Assembly (NCBI GenBank): GCA_021788565.1
Contig: JAJYKO010000229.1
Span: 1-5,727, forward strand
Direction: 5' to 3'
Source: Chloroflexota bacterium
Lineage (GTDB): Bacteria; Chloroflexota; UBA6077
Length of the DNA stretch: 5,727 nt
The notes beneath the pieces were generated by a model, which saw nothing but the letters and a program-made list of their open reading frames with translations, searched no databases and was not told the DNA's origin. Positions 1 through 5,389 of the stretch are shown here, piece after piece. The position numbers and the translations under genes are program-made. The first letter of the stretch is position 1. Every line of letters begins with the position of its first letter.

Positions 1-1305
1 GTTGGGATCGTGTGCCGCGATCTCCCGTGCGCGGTCGGTCACCACCCTCGGGACGTAGCGGTCCATAAAGAGGACCGTGTCCGCCACATCGAAGTAGTCG
101 CCCGATCCGCCCATCACCAGGATGGTTGACACGCCGAGCTCGCCGTGAAGGTTCCGGACCTGATCGATGTAGGGCGTGATCGGCTCCTTCGCCTTGGGCA
201 CCAGTTTCTGCATCTTCTCGTCGCGAATCATGAAGTTGGTGGCGCAGCTATCCTCGTCCATCAGTAGCAGCTTCGAGCCGGCCTCCAGCGCCTCCACGAT
301 GTTGGCCGCCTGGGAGGTGCTGCCGCTGGCGTTGTCGGTGGAGAACGCCGTGGTGTCCTTCTGGAACGGCAGGTTGGAGATAAAGGGCGAGATATTCACC
401 TTCTCCACCCGCCGGCCGTCCTCGGCGCGAATCTTCACCGCGTCCGCCCTGCTCACCACGTACTCCCGCCCGTCGCCCGGGATGTGGTTGTACACGCCCA
501 TCTCTATGGCGGATAGCAGCGTGGACTTGCCATGGTAGCCCCCGCCCACAATCACCGTGATTCCGGCGGGGATGCCCATGCCGGGGATCTTCCCTCGGTT
601 GGGAACGGAGATCTCCACCCTCAGCTCCGGAGGGGAGGTGAACTGCACCGCCTGTACGGCTGGCATCGGCCTCGGGCTGATACCGCTCTCGCGCGGCAGG
701 ATTGCCCCATCGGCCACGAAAGCCACCAGCCCATTCGCCTCCAGTTGGCCCCGCAGCGCCTCGGCATCCTCGGCCGCCTCCACGTGCCGGCGGACAGTGT
801 CCAGGTCTAGAGCGGAATAGTAGAGGGACGCCTGCACCAGCTTCGGGATCTCCTGGTGGAACATGGCGATCGCCTCGCCGGCCAGCACCGAGCGCCCGGC
901 GGCGGGGAGCCCCGCCGCGAAGCGAATCTCCGCGAACCGATCCGTCACCAGGCAGGAGGTGCGGTCCAGGATCTCCTGTCCCCCCACATCCACTGCGACC
1001 ATGCCGCTCTTGCCTGTGCCGCGGTTCCCCTTGACGAAGCGGCGGATGGCGGCCGCGAACTGCCGGGTCAGGTAGTCCCGCAGCGCGACGCGGCGCACGG
1101 GTGTGGAGAAGAGTTCCGGAGGGAAGGCGGCCTGCTTCTGGGGAACCCGTACTCGCAGCAGAGAGGGAGAGGCGAACGGGTCACCCTGGACGTGATCGAG
1201 GTAGAGGACGAAGCCTGGAAAGGCATACTCGCCCGCAAGATCCTTGTACGCGGGGTAACCCCGACGGTCTATCGCTCGCAGTCGCTGCTCGAGAGAGAGT
1301 TTCAT
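1..1305 (-). CDS. Predicted ATPase of the ABC class (COG3044 / PF09818-like), 3' end beyond window
   Basis: The frame is open from ATG at 1305 to the window edge: 435 codons with no stop, so the C-terminus is missing; I recall complete relatives as being somewhat longer (about 550-600 residues). Seen: a Walker A GGGYHGKST (residues 254-262), a signature-like SGSTSQAAN starting at residue 327, a Walker B LLLMDED (346-352), and after it the family-typical runs CATNFMIRD, EPITPYIDQVR and GGSGDYFDVAD. This combination is diagnostic for the stand-alone ABC-class ATPases, which lack membrane segments. The cellular role in bacteria is not established; a trypanosome relative (MRB1590) works in mitochondrial RNA editing, which hints at nucleic-acid handling but proves nothing here. 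The start is supported by AGGAAG (1320-1315) nine bases upstream. The gene diverges from vapB across about 175 bp. It is probably a resident chromosomal gene next to the accessory region. Family assignment is strong, function is open. Confidence 0.93.
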   Translation of the reverse strand, partial: MKLSLEQRLRAIDRRGYPAYKDLAGEYAFPGFVLYLDHVQGDPFASPSLLRVRVPQKQAAFPPELFSTPVRRVALRDYLTRQFAAAIRRFVKGNRGTGKSGMVAVDVGGQEILDRTSCLVTDRFAEIRFAAGLPAAGRSVLAGEAIAMFHQEIPKLVQASLYYSALDLDTVRRHVEAAEDAEALRGQLEANGLVAFVADGAILPRESGISPRPMPAVQAVQFTSPPELRVEISVPNRGKIPGMGIPAGITVIVGGGYHGKSTLLSAIEMGVYNHIPGDGREYVVSRADAVKIRAEDGRRVEKVNISPFISNLPFQKDTTAFSTDNASGSTSQAANIVEALEAGSKLLLMDEDSCATNFMIRDEKMQKLVPKAKEPITPYIDQVRNLHGELGVSTILVMGGSGDYFDVADTVLFMDRYVPRVVTDRAREIAAHDPN

Positions 1306-1420
1306 CCTGGATTACTTCCTGGTGAGCTTACTCGCCGGCATTCCGGACCCCCCGCGAGGGCCGGCCCCTTTGCCTAAGGGTAATGCAGGCACTGACCCGG
1401 CGCAACGGGGACGGCGAGCT
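1306..1420. other. Intergenic region between divergent ATPase and vapB genes
   Basis: No ORF here looks coding. On the minus strand a weak sigma70-like pair could serve the ATPase gene: TTGCGC (1405-1400), a 17-base spacer, and TACCCT (1382-1377). Only three of six bases match consensus in each box, so this is a suggestion, not a call. Confidence 0.25.
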
Positions 1421-1449
1421 TTGCCCTGTTGGTCCTGTCGTGATACACT
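1421..1449 (+). promoter_or_regulatory. Sigma70-type promoter of the vapBC operon
   Basis: The -35 box is TTGCCC (1421-1426), followed by a 17-base spacer and the -10 box TACACT (1444-1449). The bases TGA directly before the -10 box give an extended -10 (TGn). Transcription would start near 1456, leaving a leader of about 24 bases that holds just the ribosome-binding site GAGAGG (1467-1472). No other equally good pair lies upstream of 1480. Confidence 0.6.
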
Positions 1450-1450
1450 G

Positions 1451-1464
1451 ATTACATCCGTAAT
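1451..1464. promoter_or_regulatory. Candidate VapB/VapBC operator
   Basis: A perfect inverted repeat, ATTAC-ATCC-GTAAT, sits right after the -10 box and over the predicted transcription start, ending just before the ribosome-binding site. Ribbon-helix-helix antitoxins usually repress their own operon by binding short inverted repeats in this position, so the placement fits autoregulation. The function is inferred from position and symmetry. Confidence 0.5.
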
Positions 1465-1479
1465 ACGAGAGGTTGACCC

Positions 1480-1734
1480 TTGAAGAGCGTGCGTCTCGAT
1501 CCCGATCTGGAGGAGCACCTCGCCCGCGCGGCGCGTGCCGAAGGGGTCTCGGAGTCGAGCTTCATCCGAGAGGCCCTGCGGCGCCGGTGCGGCGAGGTGT
1601 TGAACGAGAATCTGGCGAAGGACCTGGAGGAGCTTGGGGTCGTGGGGGCAGTGGACCTGGGTGGGGTGAGCGCTCGGGATGCTGGGAAGCGCTTCACCGA
1701 GATCCTGTCTGCCCGGCGCGGGCGCAACCGTTGA
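1480..1734 (+). CDS. vapB: Ribbon-helix-helix antitoxin of a VapBC-type pair
   Basis: 84 residues. The N-terminus MKSVRLDPDLEEHLARAARA is a typical ribbon-helix-helix DNA-binding domain: beta strand at residues 2-6, first helix about 8-20, the turn EGVSESSF, then the second helix to about residue 38. The tail (about 55-84) would be the flexible part that wraps the toxin. The start is TTG at 1480, chosen because GAGAGG (1467-1472) lies seven bases upstream and the domain begins exactly there; a GTG at 1489 would remove part of the strand. The stop TGA (1732-1734) overlaps the toxin start in the sequence TTGA, so the two are translationally coupled. As a dimer it should neutralise the PIN toxin and, with it, repress the promoter just upstream. 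The antitoxin role is inferred from fold, size and the adjacent PIN gene. Confidence 0.88.
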   Translation: MKSVRLDPDLEEHLARAARAEGVSESSFIREALRRRCGEVLNENLAKDLEELGVVGAVDLGGVSARDAGKRFTEILSARRGRNR

Positions 1735-2138
1735 TACTAACGGATGCGGGACCGCTCGTCGCGATAATCGACAGGGGCGATCCCGACCACGCGGCCTGTG
1801 TGGCGGCGCTCCATTCTCTCCACGGTCCCATGCTCACCACTTGGCCGGCTTTCACCGAGGCCATGTACCTGCTGGGCCGTGGAGGATGGCCTGCTCAGTC
1901 GAACTTGTGGCGGCTGCTCTCGAGCGGTCGCGTGCGGCTTTCCGACCCCGAGGAGATGCCCGTTGAAAGAATGGCGGAGCTAATGGAGCGCTACAGCGAC
2001 CATCCCATGGACCTGGCCGATGCCTCCCTGGTGGCCCTCGCCGAGACGCGAGACCTGCGTCAGATCTTCACCCTCGACCGCAACGACTTCCACAGCTACC
2101 GCCTTCGCGGCCGTCGGCACTTCCACGTGGTGCCGTAG
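1731..2138 (+). CDS. vapC: PIN-domain ribonuclease toxin, VapC type
   Basis: 135 residues, the normal size of a single PIN domain. All expected acidic residues are visible: D5 in MILTDAGPLVAIID, E43 in TEAMYLLG, D97 in MDLADASLVALAE (with D94), and D116 in FTLDRNDF. These bind Mg2+ or Mn2+ in VapC toxins, which cut tRNA or rRNA; the target here cannot be read from sequence. The start is TTG at 1731, overlapping the antitoxin stop by four bases. The frame is open back to 1473, but that extension would duplicate the antitoxin region and is unlikely to be translated. No residue appears broken, so the toxin is probably functional and held in check by the gene before it. Confidence 0.93.
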   Translation: MILTDAGPLVAIIDRGDPDHAACVAALHSLHGPMLTTWPAFTEAMYLLGRGGWPAQSNLWRLLSSGRVRLSDPEEMPVERMAELMERYSDHPMDLADASLVALAETRDLRQIFTLDRNDFHSYRLRGRRHFHVVP

Positions 2139-2151
2139 CGCTTCGCTCGGC
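2132..2151 (+). terminator. GC-rich hairpin over the vapC stop codon
   Basis: GCCG-t-AGCG-ctt-CGCT-CGGC forms an eight-pair stem with one bulged T and a three-base loop, and it contains the vapC TAG. No T-run follows, so as an intrinsic terminator it is incomplete; it may instead stabilise the 3' end of the mRNA or be incidental. Confidence 0.25.
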
Positions 2152-2204
2152 GTTGCGGGTAGCCAGGCGGCTGCCTTTCGTGCCGTTTACCGTTCGCTTC
2201 TTCA

Positions 2205-2246
2205 GAAACGCGTTATCGAGATTCCCGGATTCCGTTAACGCGTTTC
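2205..2246. repeat. Perfect 11-bp inverted repeat between vapC and the glycosylase remnant
   Basis: GAAACGCGTTA (2205-2215) and its exact complement TAACGCGTTTC (2236-2246) are separated by 20 bases. Each arm contains the self-complementary octamer AACGCGTT. It lies in the non-coding gap between convergent genes, where a bidirectional stem-loop is plausible, but there is no T-tract. Function unknown. Confidence 0.4.
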
Positions 2247-2316
2247 GTTGTACCTAGGCGGCTGTTGGCGATCACAGGCTAATCGCTACCATGCCGTACT
2301 CATCGTCAACATCTTC

Positions 2317-2646
2317 CTAATGCAGGGCCAAGTCCGTTGTTGCAGTTGATCCGTAACGACAGTCGGAGCGGGCCGGGCACTCCCAGCAGCGGGGTGTGCG
2401 TGGCGTGCAAATGTCCATCGTGAAGTCCAGCGCGGCGAAATTATAGTCACGGAAAAGCGCGAGCCGGCGTAAGTTTGTCGGCGAGCTCGGACACCCACCT
2501 TACGTTGCGAGGGTCGGCTGGGTACGGGCATCCAGTCATCCTACTCAGCCACCGCGCTACGTTGCTGTCGACTATGACCGCCCGCTTGCCCTGATGCATG
2601 GAGAGCCATTAGACTATCCGACCATCACGAAGCGGCCTACAAGGAC
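2317..2646 (-). pseudogene. Decayed HhH-GPD [4Fe-4S] DNA mismatch glycosylase (MutY/MIG-like), C-terminal half
   Basis: Two reading frames on the minus strand join into one recognisable protein. The first (from about 2608 to 2457) reads LSMHQGKRAVIVDSNVARW, then DPRNVRWVSELADKLTPARA; the Asp codon 2569-2567 in VDSNV is the catalytic Asp of the superfamily. The second (2454-2317) reads FRDYNFAALDFTMDICTPR and completes the iron-sulfur motif C-x6-C-x2-C-x5-C, with Cys codons at 2409, 2388, 2379 and 2361 (first bases). Removing one T from TTTT (2456-2453) restores continuity. A stop (2611-2609) and further frameshifts lie upstream; LVGRFV (2643-2626) may be what is left of the helix-hairpin-helix. 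The N-terminal half is not recognisable. The frame ends 14 residues after the last Cys, so there is no MutY-type NUDIX domain; this fits the short T:G-mismatch glycosylases that accompany C5-methyltransferases, and a methyltransferase remnant lies divergently beside it. Confidence 0.85.
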
Positions 2647-2837
2647 AGCCACATCTTGCCACATTAACGACTTTCAGGCATCATTGTCGTTGGTGAATAC
2701 CGGGTCTGTCGGGTCTGGAGAGCCTGTTCGCGACATAACTCCAGAGCGGAACCACAACTTCTGCCGTCACTTCGCCTAATCGAAAACAATCATCTCAATA
2801 TGGATGGCGTCGCTCAGGTTCGAGCGGTGGGAGCCGG
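2647..2837. other. Gene-free stretch between the divergent glycosylase and methyltransferase remnants
   Basis: No frame on either strand gives recognisable protein. The missing N-terminal half of the glycosylase should lie here on the minus strand, but the distance is too short for it and all three frames carry stops, so it has probably been lost to deletion and substitution. The original divergent promoters would also have been here; I see no convincing boxes. Confidence 0.4.
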
Positions 2838-3173
2838 ATGAGATCAATCGAGCTTTTCACCGGCGGCGGACTGGCCCTCGGAGCCCATCAAGCCGACATT
2901 CAGCAGCCGACGGCGGCCGGCATGGTCGCGCGACCCGTTCGGCCACCGGATTCCAACCGATCACAAAGTCTTTTCACCACCTGTCCCCACTGGAAAGAAT
3001 GACCCTGGCGCTGCCAGATACGTGACGCAAGTCGGCCGATAGTCCTTTTTTTCCAGTACCGGGTAGGCCCACTGCCGAAGAGTCTGCTAGGAGCCTTTAG
3101 CAAACCCGAGGAGAAACCGCCAATCCCGGACAACGCGTTTGGCGAGCAGGAAGAGCATGCTTCAAGCGTTTGA
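2838..3173 (+). pseudogene. Remnant of a C5-cytosine DNA methyltransferase (catalytic core deleted)
   Basis: The ATG at 2838, with GGGAG (2829-2833) before it, opens MRSIELFTGGGLALG, which is the start and SAM-binding motif I of Dcm-type methyltransferases (usual form LFTGAGGLALG, so one residue is missing). Homology fades near 2900. At 2981-3022, in another frame, LSPLERMTLALPDT resembles motif IX (LTxxExxRLQxFPD). At 3054-3098, back in the first frame, QYRVGPLPKSLLGAF resembles motif X (YRQVGNAVPxxLAKAL) with small deletions. The first frame has one internal stop (TGA 3000-3002) and would end at TGA 3171-3173, overlapping the start of the nuclease gene. Motifs IV (PCQ), VI (ENV) and VIII are absent; a full enzyme needs 300 or more residues and only about 110 codons are left. 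The enzyme is certainly inactive. Motif I is the strong evidence; motifs IX and X are weaker alone but lie in the right order and place. Confidence 0.8.
3148..3153 (+). promoter_or_regulatory. Ribosome-binding site that sets the nuclease start at ATG 3157
   Basis: AGGAAG, with its AGGA part five bases before ATG 3157. The alternative in-frame TTG at 3139 has no such site at a working distance, so the ATG is preferred. Confidence 0.6.
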
Positions 3174-4149
3174 GATCGGACAGCTGTACTCGAATGAGGA
3201 GATCTTCAAAACTTTGAAGGTTTCCAACGCTGGTGGCATACGGCTGTCAATTCAGGCTGGTGCGGTTTTGAGGGCAGTGATCATGACTTCTTCACCAGGA
3301 CTTCATGGGTTGGGCGAGAATCCTTATCACGATAGGTTGGAGGGCGAGATTCTCACCTATACGGCGGCCGGGAAGACTGGTGAACAAACACTAGCAGGAA
3401 TCAATAGTCGTATCTCTGAGCAGAGAGACTACAATTTTCCTATTCATGGTTTCATGTTGGTCGCAAGTCGTCGAGATAGGAACATCGGGGTCAGACGCTG
3501 GAAATACCTTGGCTTACTAGAGTACATAAGGCACTATCCAGACACACAGGTGGACGCGGACGGCAGGATTCGGAAAGTTTGGTTGTTCGAATTTAGGATT
3601 CACCAAGAGCCGCGAACAGTCCAAGTGGGACATGATTTTGCCATCTCGAACAACATCCTTCTTGAGTCGAGAACGGTGAGACCAGACAGCTTAGACGATG
3701 AAGTGGTTGATGATGCCGAAAGAGCAGCATCCCAAAACCTGGCAGAACTTGAGAGGATTCGTGGAAGGTTACTCGTGATGGACCCGAAGCGTTTCGAGTT
3801 CTTTGTCAGAGACCTGCTTGTGCATACGGGCTTTGTCAATGTTTGCGTTACCAAATACAGCGCAGATGGGGGTATTGACGTCACCGCAGTGGCTGGCAGT
3901 CGAGCATGGGTGTTCGAGAGGACGCTCGTGCAAGTTCAAGCCAAGCGGTGGTTGCATTCAGTTGGCCGTAAGGAAGTCGCGGAATTGCGCGGCAGCCTAC
4001 AACCATTCGCCAAAGGTGCGGTCATTACGACAAGCCACTTCTCAAGGGCTGCAATGAATGAAGCAAGCGACGAAGGCAAGATCCCGATCTCTCTGATAGA
4101 TGGATTTCGTCTGTCGAGGGTGATCATCGATGAGAAATTCCCGTTATAG
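3157..4149 (+). CDS. Restriction endonuclease-like protein: SRA-like N-terminus plus Mrr-type PD-(D/E)XK nuclease
   Basis: 330 residues from ATG 3157 (336 if TTG 3139 is used; residue numbers below count from the ATG). The N-terminal part (about 1-155) carries IGQLYSNEEI, GGIRLS and YTAAGKTGEQTLAGINSRI, a pattern like the YTGxGxxGDQxxxxN core of SRA/YDG-type DNA-binding domains. The C-terminal part (about 205-325) is an Mrr_cat-like nuclease: FEFFVRDLLVHTGF, then GGIDV with D241, then VQVQAKRW with Q261 and K263, giving the D...QxK active site. SRA-like plus Mrr-like nuclease is the layout of MspJI-type enzymes that cut near modified cytosine, but the C5-methyltransferase remnant directly upstream points instead to an ancestral type II system. 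GC is 45% at 3181-3240 and 43% at 3421-3480, far below the neighbours, which suggests transfer. No frameshift or lost catalytic residue is visible. Nuclease assignment is firm; the SRA-like domain and substrate are less so. Confidence 0.85.
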   Translation: MLQAFEIGQLYSNEEIFKTLKVSNAGGIRLSIQAGAVLRAVIMTSSPGLHGLGENPYHDRLEGEILTYTAAGKTGEQTLAGINSRISEQRDYNFPIHGFMLVASRRDRNIGVRRWKYLGLLEYIRHYPDTQVDADGRIRKVWLFEFRIHQEPRTVQVGHDFAISNNILLESRTVRPDSLDDEVVDDAERAASQNLAELERIRGRLLVMDPKRFEFFVRDLLVHTGFVNVCVTKYSADGGIDVTAVAGSRAWVFERTLVQVQAKRWLHSVGRKEVAELRGSLQPFAKGAVITTSHFSRAAMNEASDEGKIPISLIDGFRLSRVIIDEKFPL

Positions 4150-4267
4150 TCAGCGTAAGAAACGCTCTCGCTTCGTTATAGTAGACAGACAACTGCAACC
4201 GAGCGCATCGGACTCACCGAGCTAAACGTGGTCACGCGCACCCGTTGGAGATGCCGGCGTTTGCCAG

Positions 4268-4384
4268 ATGCTCGACTTGTCGACTGCGGTCAAGCAGGAG
4301 TGTGGGCTTCCGACTGCCCAGAACGCGGGGCGTGCCGTGACCAGGGTACTCCACGGGAGTGGTTTCGCGCTTCCCAAGGATTGA
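4268..4384 (+). CDS. Small ORF of 38 codons, function unknown
   Basis: The frame starts MLDLSTAVKQECGLPTAQNA and ends HGSGFALPKD. I do not recognise it. It is judged coding because its third codon positions are 28/38 G or C (74%), against 28/51 (55%) for the competing frame over 4228-4380, because its composition is ordinary rather than rich in Arg and Cys, and because its stop (4382-4384) overlaps the next start as TTGA, as in the vapBC pair upstream. Against it: no ribosome-binding site stands at a good distance before ATG 4268 (GGAG at 4247-4250 is 17 bases away). It could be a small partner protein translated together with the following gene, or the end of a gene lost by rearrangement. 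Confidence 0.45.
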   Translation: MLDLSTAVKQECGLPTAQNAGRAVTRVLHGSGFALPKD

Positions 4385-4842
4385 TAATCGATCATCTCCA
4401 TAGCTGGCTTCGAACTACGGCACCCGGAGAACCATTGTTTGTGCAGATATGCCATTTACTTGATCGAGGGACATACTTTCGTCCCCGTCGTCTACCGACA
4501 GGTTACGGGTACATGATGAGGGGGCACTGCTTCCAAAACGCTTTCGAGCTAGCGTCGGCCCAGCCCGACGAACTGCTCTACGTTGAGGGCTTCGCCACAA
4601 CCGGTCGCTGGGTCCATTATCACGCCTGGTGCATCGACCAGGAAGGTAGTGTTGTGGATCCAACTTGGCGATGGAGCCACGGAAACGATTGCCACCGCGA
4701 TCACCCTAAGTTCGGGGCATATCTCGGTCTGATATTCTCTTTGGAGAAGGTAGCTCTGTCCAGTTCGGTGGACTCGACGTGCTTGCGCGAATGCCCCGAA
4801 GAAGGACTGAGTGAGATCCCGCGCTCTTCATCCGGCTGCTAG
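4381..4842 (+). CDS. Hypothetical protein with a transglutaminase/papain-like Cys-His-Asp signature
   Basis: From TTG 4381 the protein has 153 residues: MIIDHLHSWLRTTAPGEP at the start, then MMRGHCFQNAFELA with C50, YVEGFATTG, HYHAWCID with H81, and GSVVDPTW with D93. A Cys in a small-helix context, His in HAW and Asp in DPTW is the order of the catalytic triad in the NlpC/P60-transglutaminase fold. Small uncharacterised proteins with this pattern occur in bacteria and phages; I know no assigned role. There is no signal peptide or membrane segment, so it is probably cytoplasmic. The frame is open back to GTG 4228, but the extra 51 residues are rich in Arg and Cys and coincide with a better-looking frame (the 4268 ORF), so I prefer 4381, although its own ribosome-binding site is poor (AAGGA abuts the TTG). 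Enzymatic activity is inference. Confidence 0.65.
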   Translation: MIIDHLHSWLRTTAPGEPLFVQICHLLDRGTYFRPRRLPTGYGYMMRGHCFQNAFELASAQPDELLYVEGFATTGRWVHYHAWCIDQEGSVVDPTWRWSHGNDCHRDHPKFGAYLGLIFSLEKVALSSSVDSTCLRECPEEGLSEIPRSSSGC

Positions 4843-4872
4843 CGTAAGCAAGGGGTGGCTGGCGCTACCATT

Positions 4873-4916
4873 CTAGGCTGGACGTTTCGGATTCTTCCGG
4901 CTAAGTGAAAGCCTAG
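4873..4916. repeat. Short inverted repeat before the mini-ORF
   Basis: CTAGGCT (4873-4879) pairs perfectly with AGCCTAG (4910-4916) across a 30-base loop. The right arm overlaps the first bases of the AGGGAG ribosome-binding site (4915-4920) of the 14-codon ORF, so the folded form could hide part of it. With seven pairs and a long loop this is weak. Confidence 0.25.
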
Positions 4917-4926
4917 GGAGTACATC

Positions 4927-4971
4927 ATGCGGGCGTTGATAATTACAGCGATTTGCCACATGCTTGGATAG
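4927..4971 (+). CDS. Mini-ORF of 14 codons with a strong ribosome-binding site, upstream of the antitoxin gene
   Basis: The ATG at 4927 follows AGGGAG (4915-4920) with an ideal six-base spacer and opens a short, mostly hydrophobic peptide, MRALIITAICHMLG, ending in TAG. It may be a leader peptide for the antitoxin gene 27 bases further on, or the surviving start of a truncated gene. The initiation site is better than that of several real genes in the window, but length alone gives no proof of expression. Confidence 0.25.
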   Translation: MRALIITAICHMLG

Positions 4972-4998
4972 TATTCGGCAGCCATGGATTAGGGGAAG

Positions 4999-5301
4999 AT
5001 GATGAATTCGGCAGAGCGATCCTCGAAATCGGGGAGATTGAGACGGGCAGATTTGCGTATGAGCGAGGAGCGGCTGCGCCGGTACCAGCAGGCTGCCGCC
5101 CTGGAGGAAACCAGCTTCAGCGCCTTCGCATTGCGGGCTTTGGACGCGGCGGCTGAGGAGGCTCTCCGCCGGCACCGGACTATCACCCTCTCGGAGGAGG
5201 GCATGAGAGCCTTCGTGGATGACCTGCTGAAACCAGGCGTGCCCGGTGAGCGGCTGAAGCGATACGCTGAGATGCACCGCAAGATGGTGAGTCAACGGTA
5301 G
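4999..5301 (+). CDS. TacA-type antitoxin (DUF1778 ribbon-helix-helix), no adjacent toxin
   Basis: 100 residues. RADLRMSEERLRRYQQAAAL (16-35) gives the beta strand and first helix, and ETSFSAFALRALDAAAEEAL (37-56) the second helix: a ribbon-helix-helix DNA-binding domain of the DUF1778 family. The segment TITLSEEGMRAFVDDLLKPG (61-80) plus the helical tail to residue 100 matches the part that, in TacA, wraps and inhibits the GNAT acetyltransferase toxin TacT. The start is ATG 4999 or the neighbouring ATG 5002; AGGGG (4991-4995) serves both. In most loci tacT follows immediately, often overlapping. Here the next 208 bases hold only stem-loops, and the next gene is a SUFU-domain protein, so this is an orphan antitoxin or one acting on a toxin elsewhere. 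Family assignment is good; the regulator role is inferred. Confidence 0.85.
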   Translation: MMNSAERSSKSGRLRRADLRMSEERLRRYQQAAALEETSFSAFALRALDAAAEEALRRHRTITLSEEGMRAFVDDLLKPGVPGERLKRYAEMHRKMVSQR

Positions 5302-5343
5302 GCTCCAAGCCAGTTCCTAAGCTGATCGTAAAGTCAGGTGATC

Positions 5344-5361
5344 GGGCTCTATACCGAGCCC
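5344..5361. repeat. Small GC-rich hairpin after the antitoxin gene
   Basis: GGGCTC (5344-5349), six-base loop TATACC, GAGCCC (5356-5361). It sits 43 bases after the antitoxin stop. No T-run follows, so terminator function is uncertain; it may act together with the longer stem-loop 29 bases on. Confidence 0.35.
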
Positions 5362-5389
5362 TTGGTGAGACCTTCATCCCTCGGTGGGT

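Noticed and set aside
176..1377. Several long plus-strand ORFs (176-538, 532-810, 702-1034, 856-1377)
   Set aside because: They are antisense to the ATPase gene, whose minus-strand frame carries clear Walker and signature motifs; long antisense ORFs are expected in GC-rich coding DNA.
1473..1730. N-terminal extension of the vapC frame giving a 221-residue protein
   Set aside because: The extension lies over the antitoxin gene in another frame and has a low-complexity Gly/Arg-rich composition; the PIN domain begins exactly at TTG 1731.
2286..2531. Minus-strand 81-codon ORF as a gene in its own right
   Set aside because: Its translation is Arg/Pro/Ser-rich and matches nothing; the glycosylase residues lie in the other two minus-strand frames over the same bases.
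2237..3140. 9-bp direct repeat AACGCGTTT (2237-2245 and 3132-3140) flanking the decayed module, as a target-site duplication
   Set aside because: Dozens of repeated 9-mers are expected by chance in 5.7 kb, no transposase or terminal inverted repeats accompany it, and the right copy lies inside the methyltransferase remnant rather than outside the module.
3600..3957. Minus-strand ORFs inside the nuclease gene
   Set aside because: They are shadows of the plus-strand gene, which has the recognisable nuclease motifs.
4142..4182. Direct repeat CGTTATAGT (4142-4150 and 4174-4182) at the end of the nuclease gene, with a small hairpin AGCGT-AAGAA-ACGCT between
   Set aside because: Nine-base repeats this close are expected about twice by chance, and the hairpin has five pairs and no T-tract.
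4228..4380. Longer start (GTG 4228) for the transglutaminase-like protein
   Set aside because: The 51 added residues are Arg- and Cys-rich with weaker third-position GC than the overlapping 4268 frame. It is not excluded, only judged less likely.
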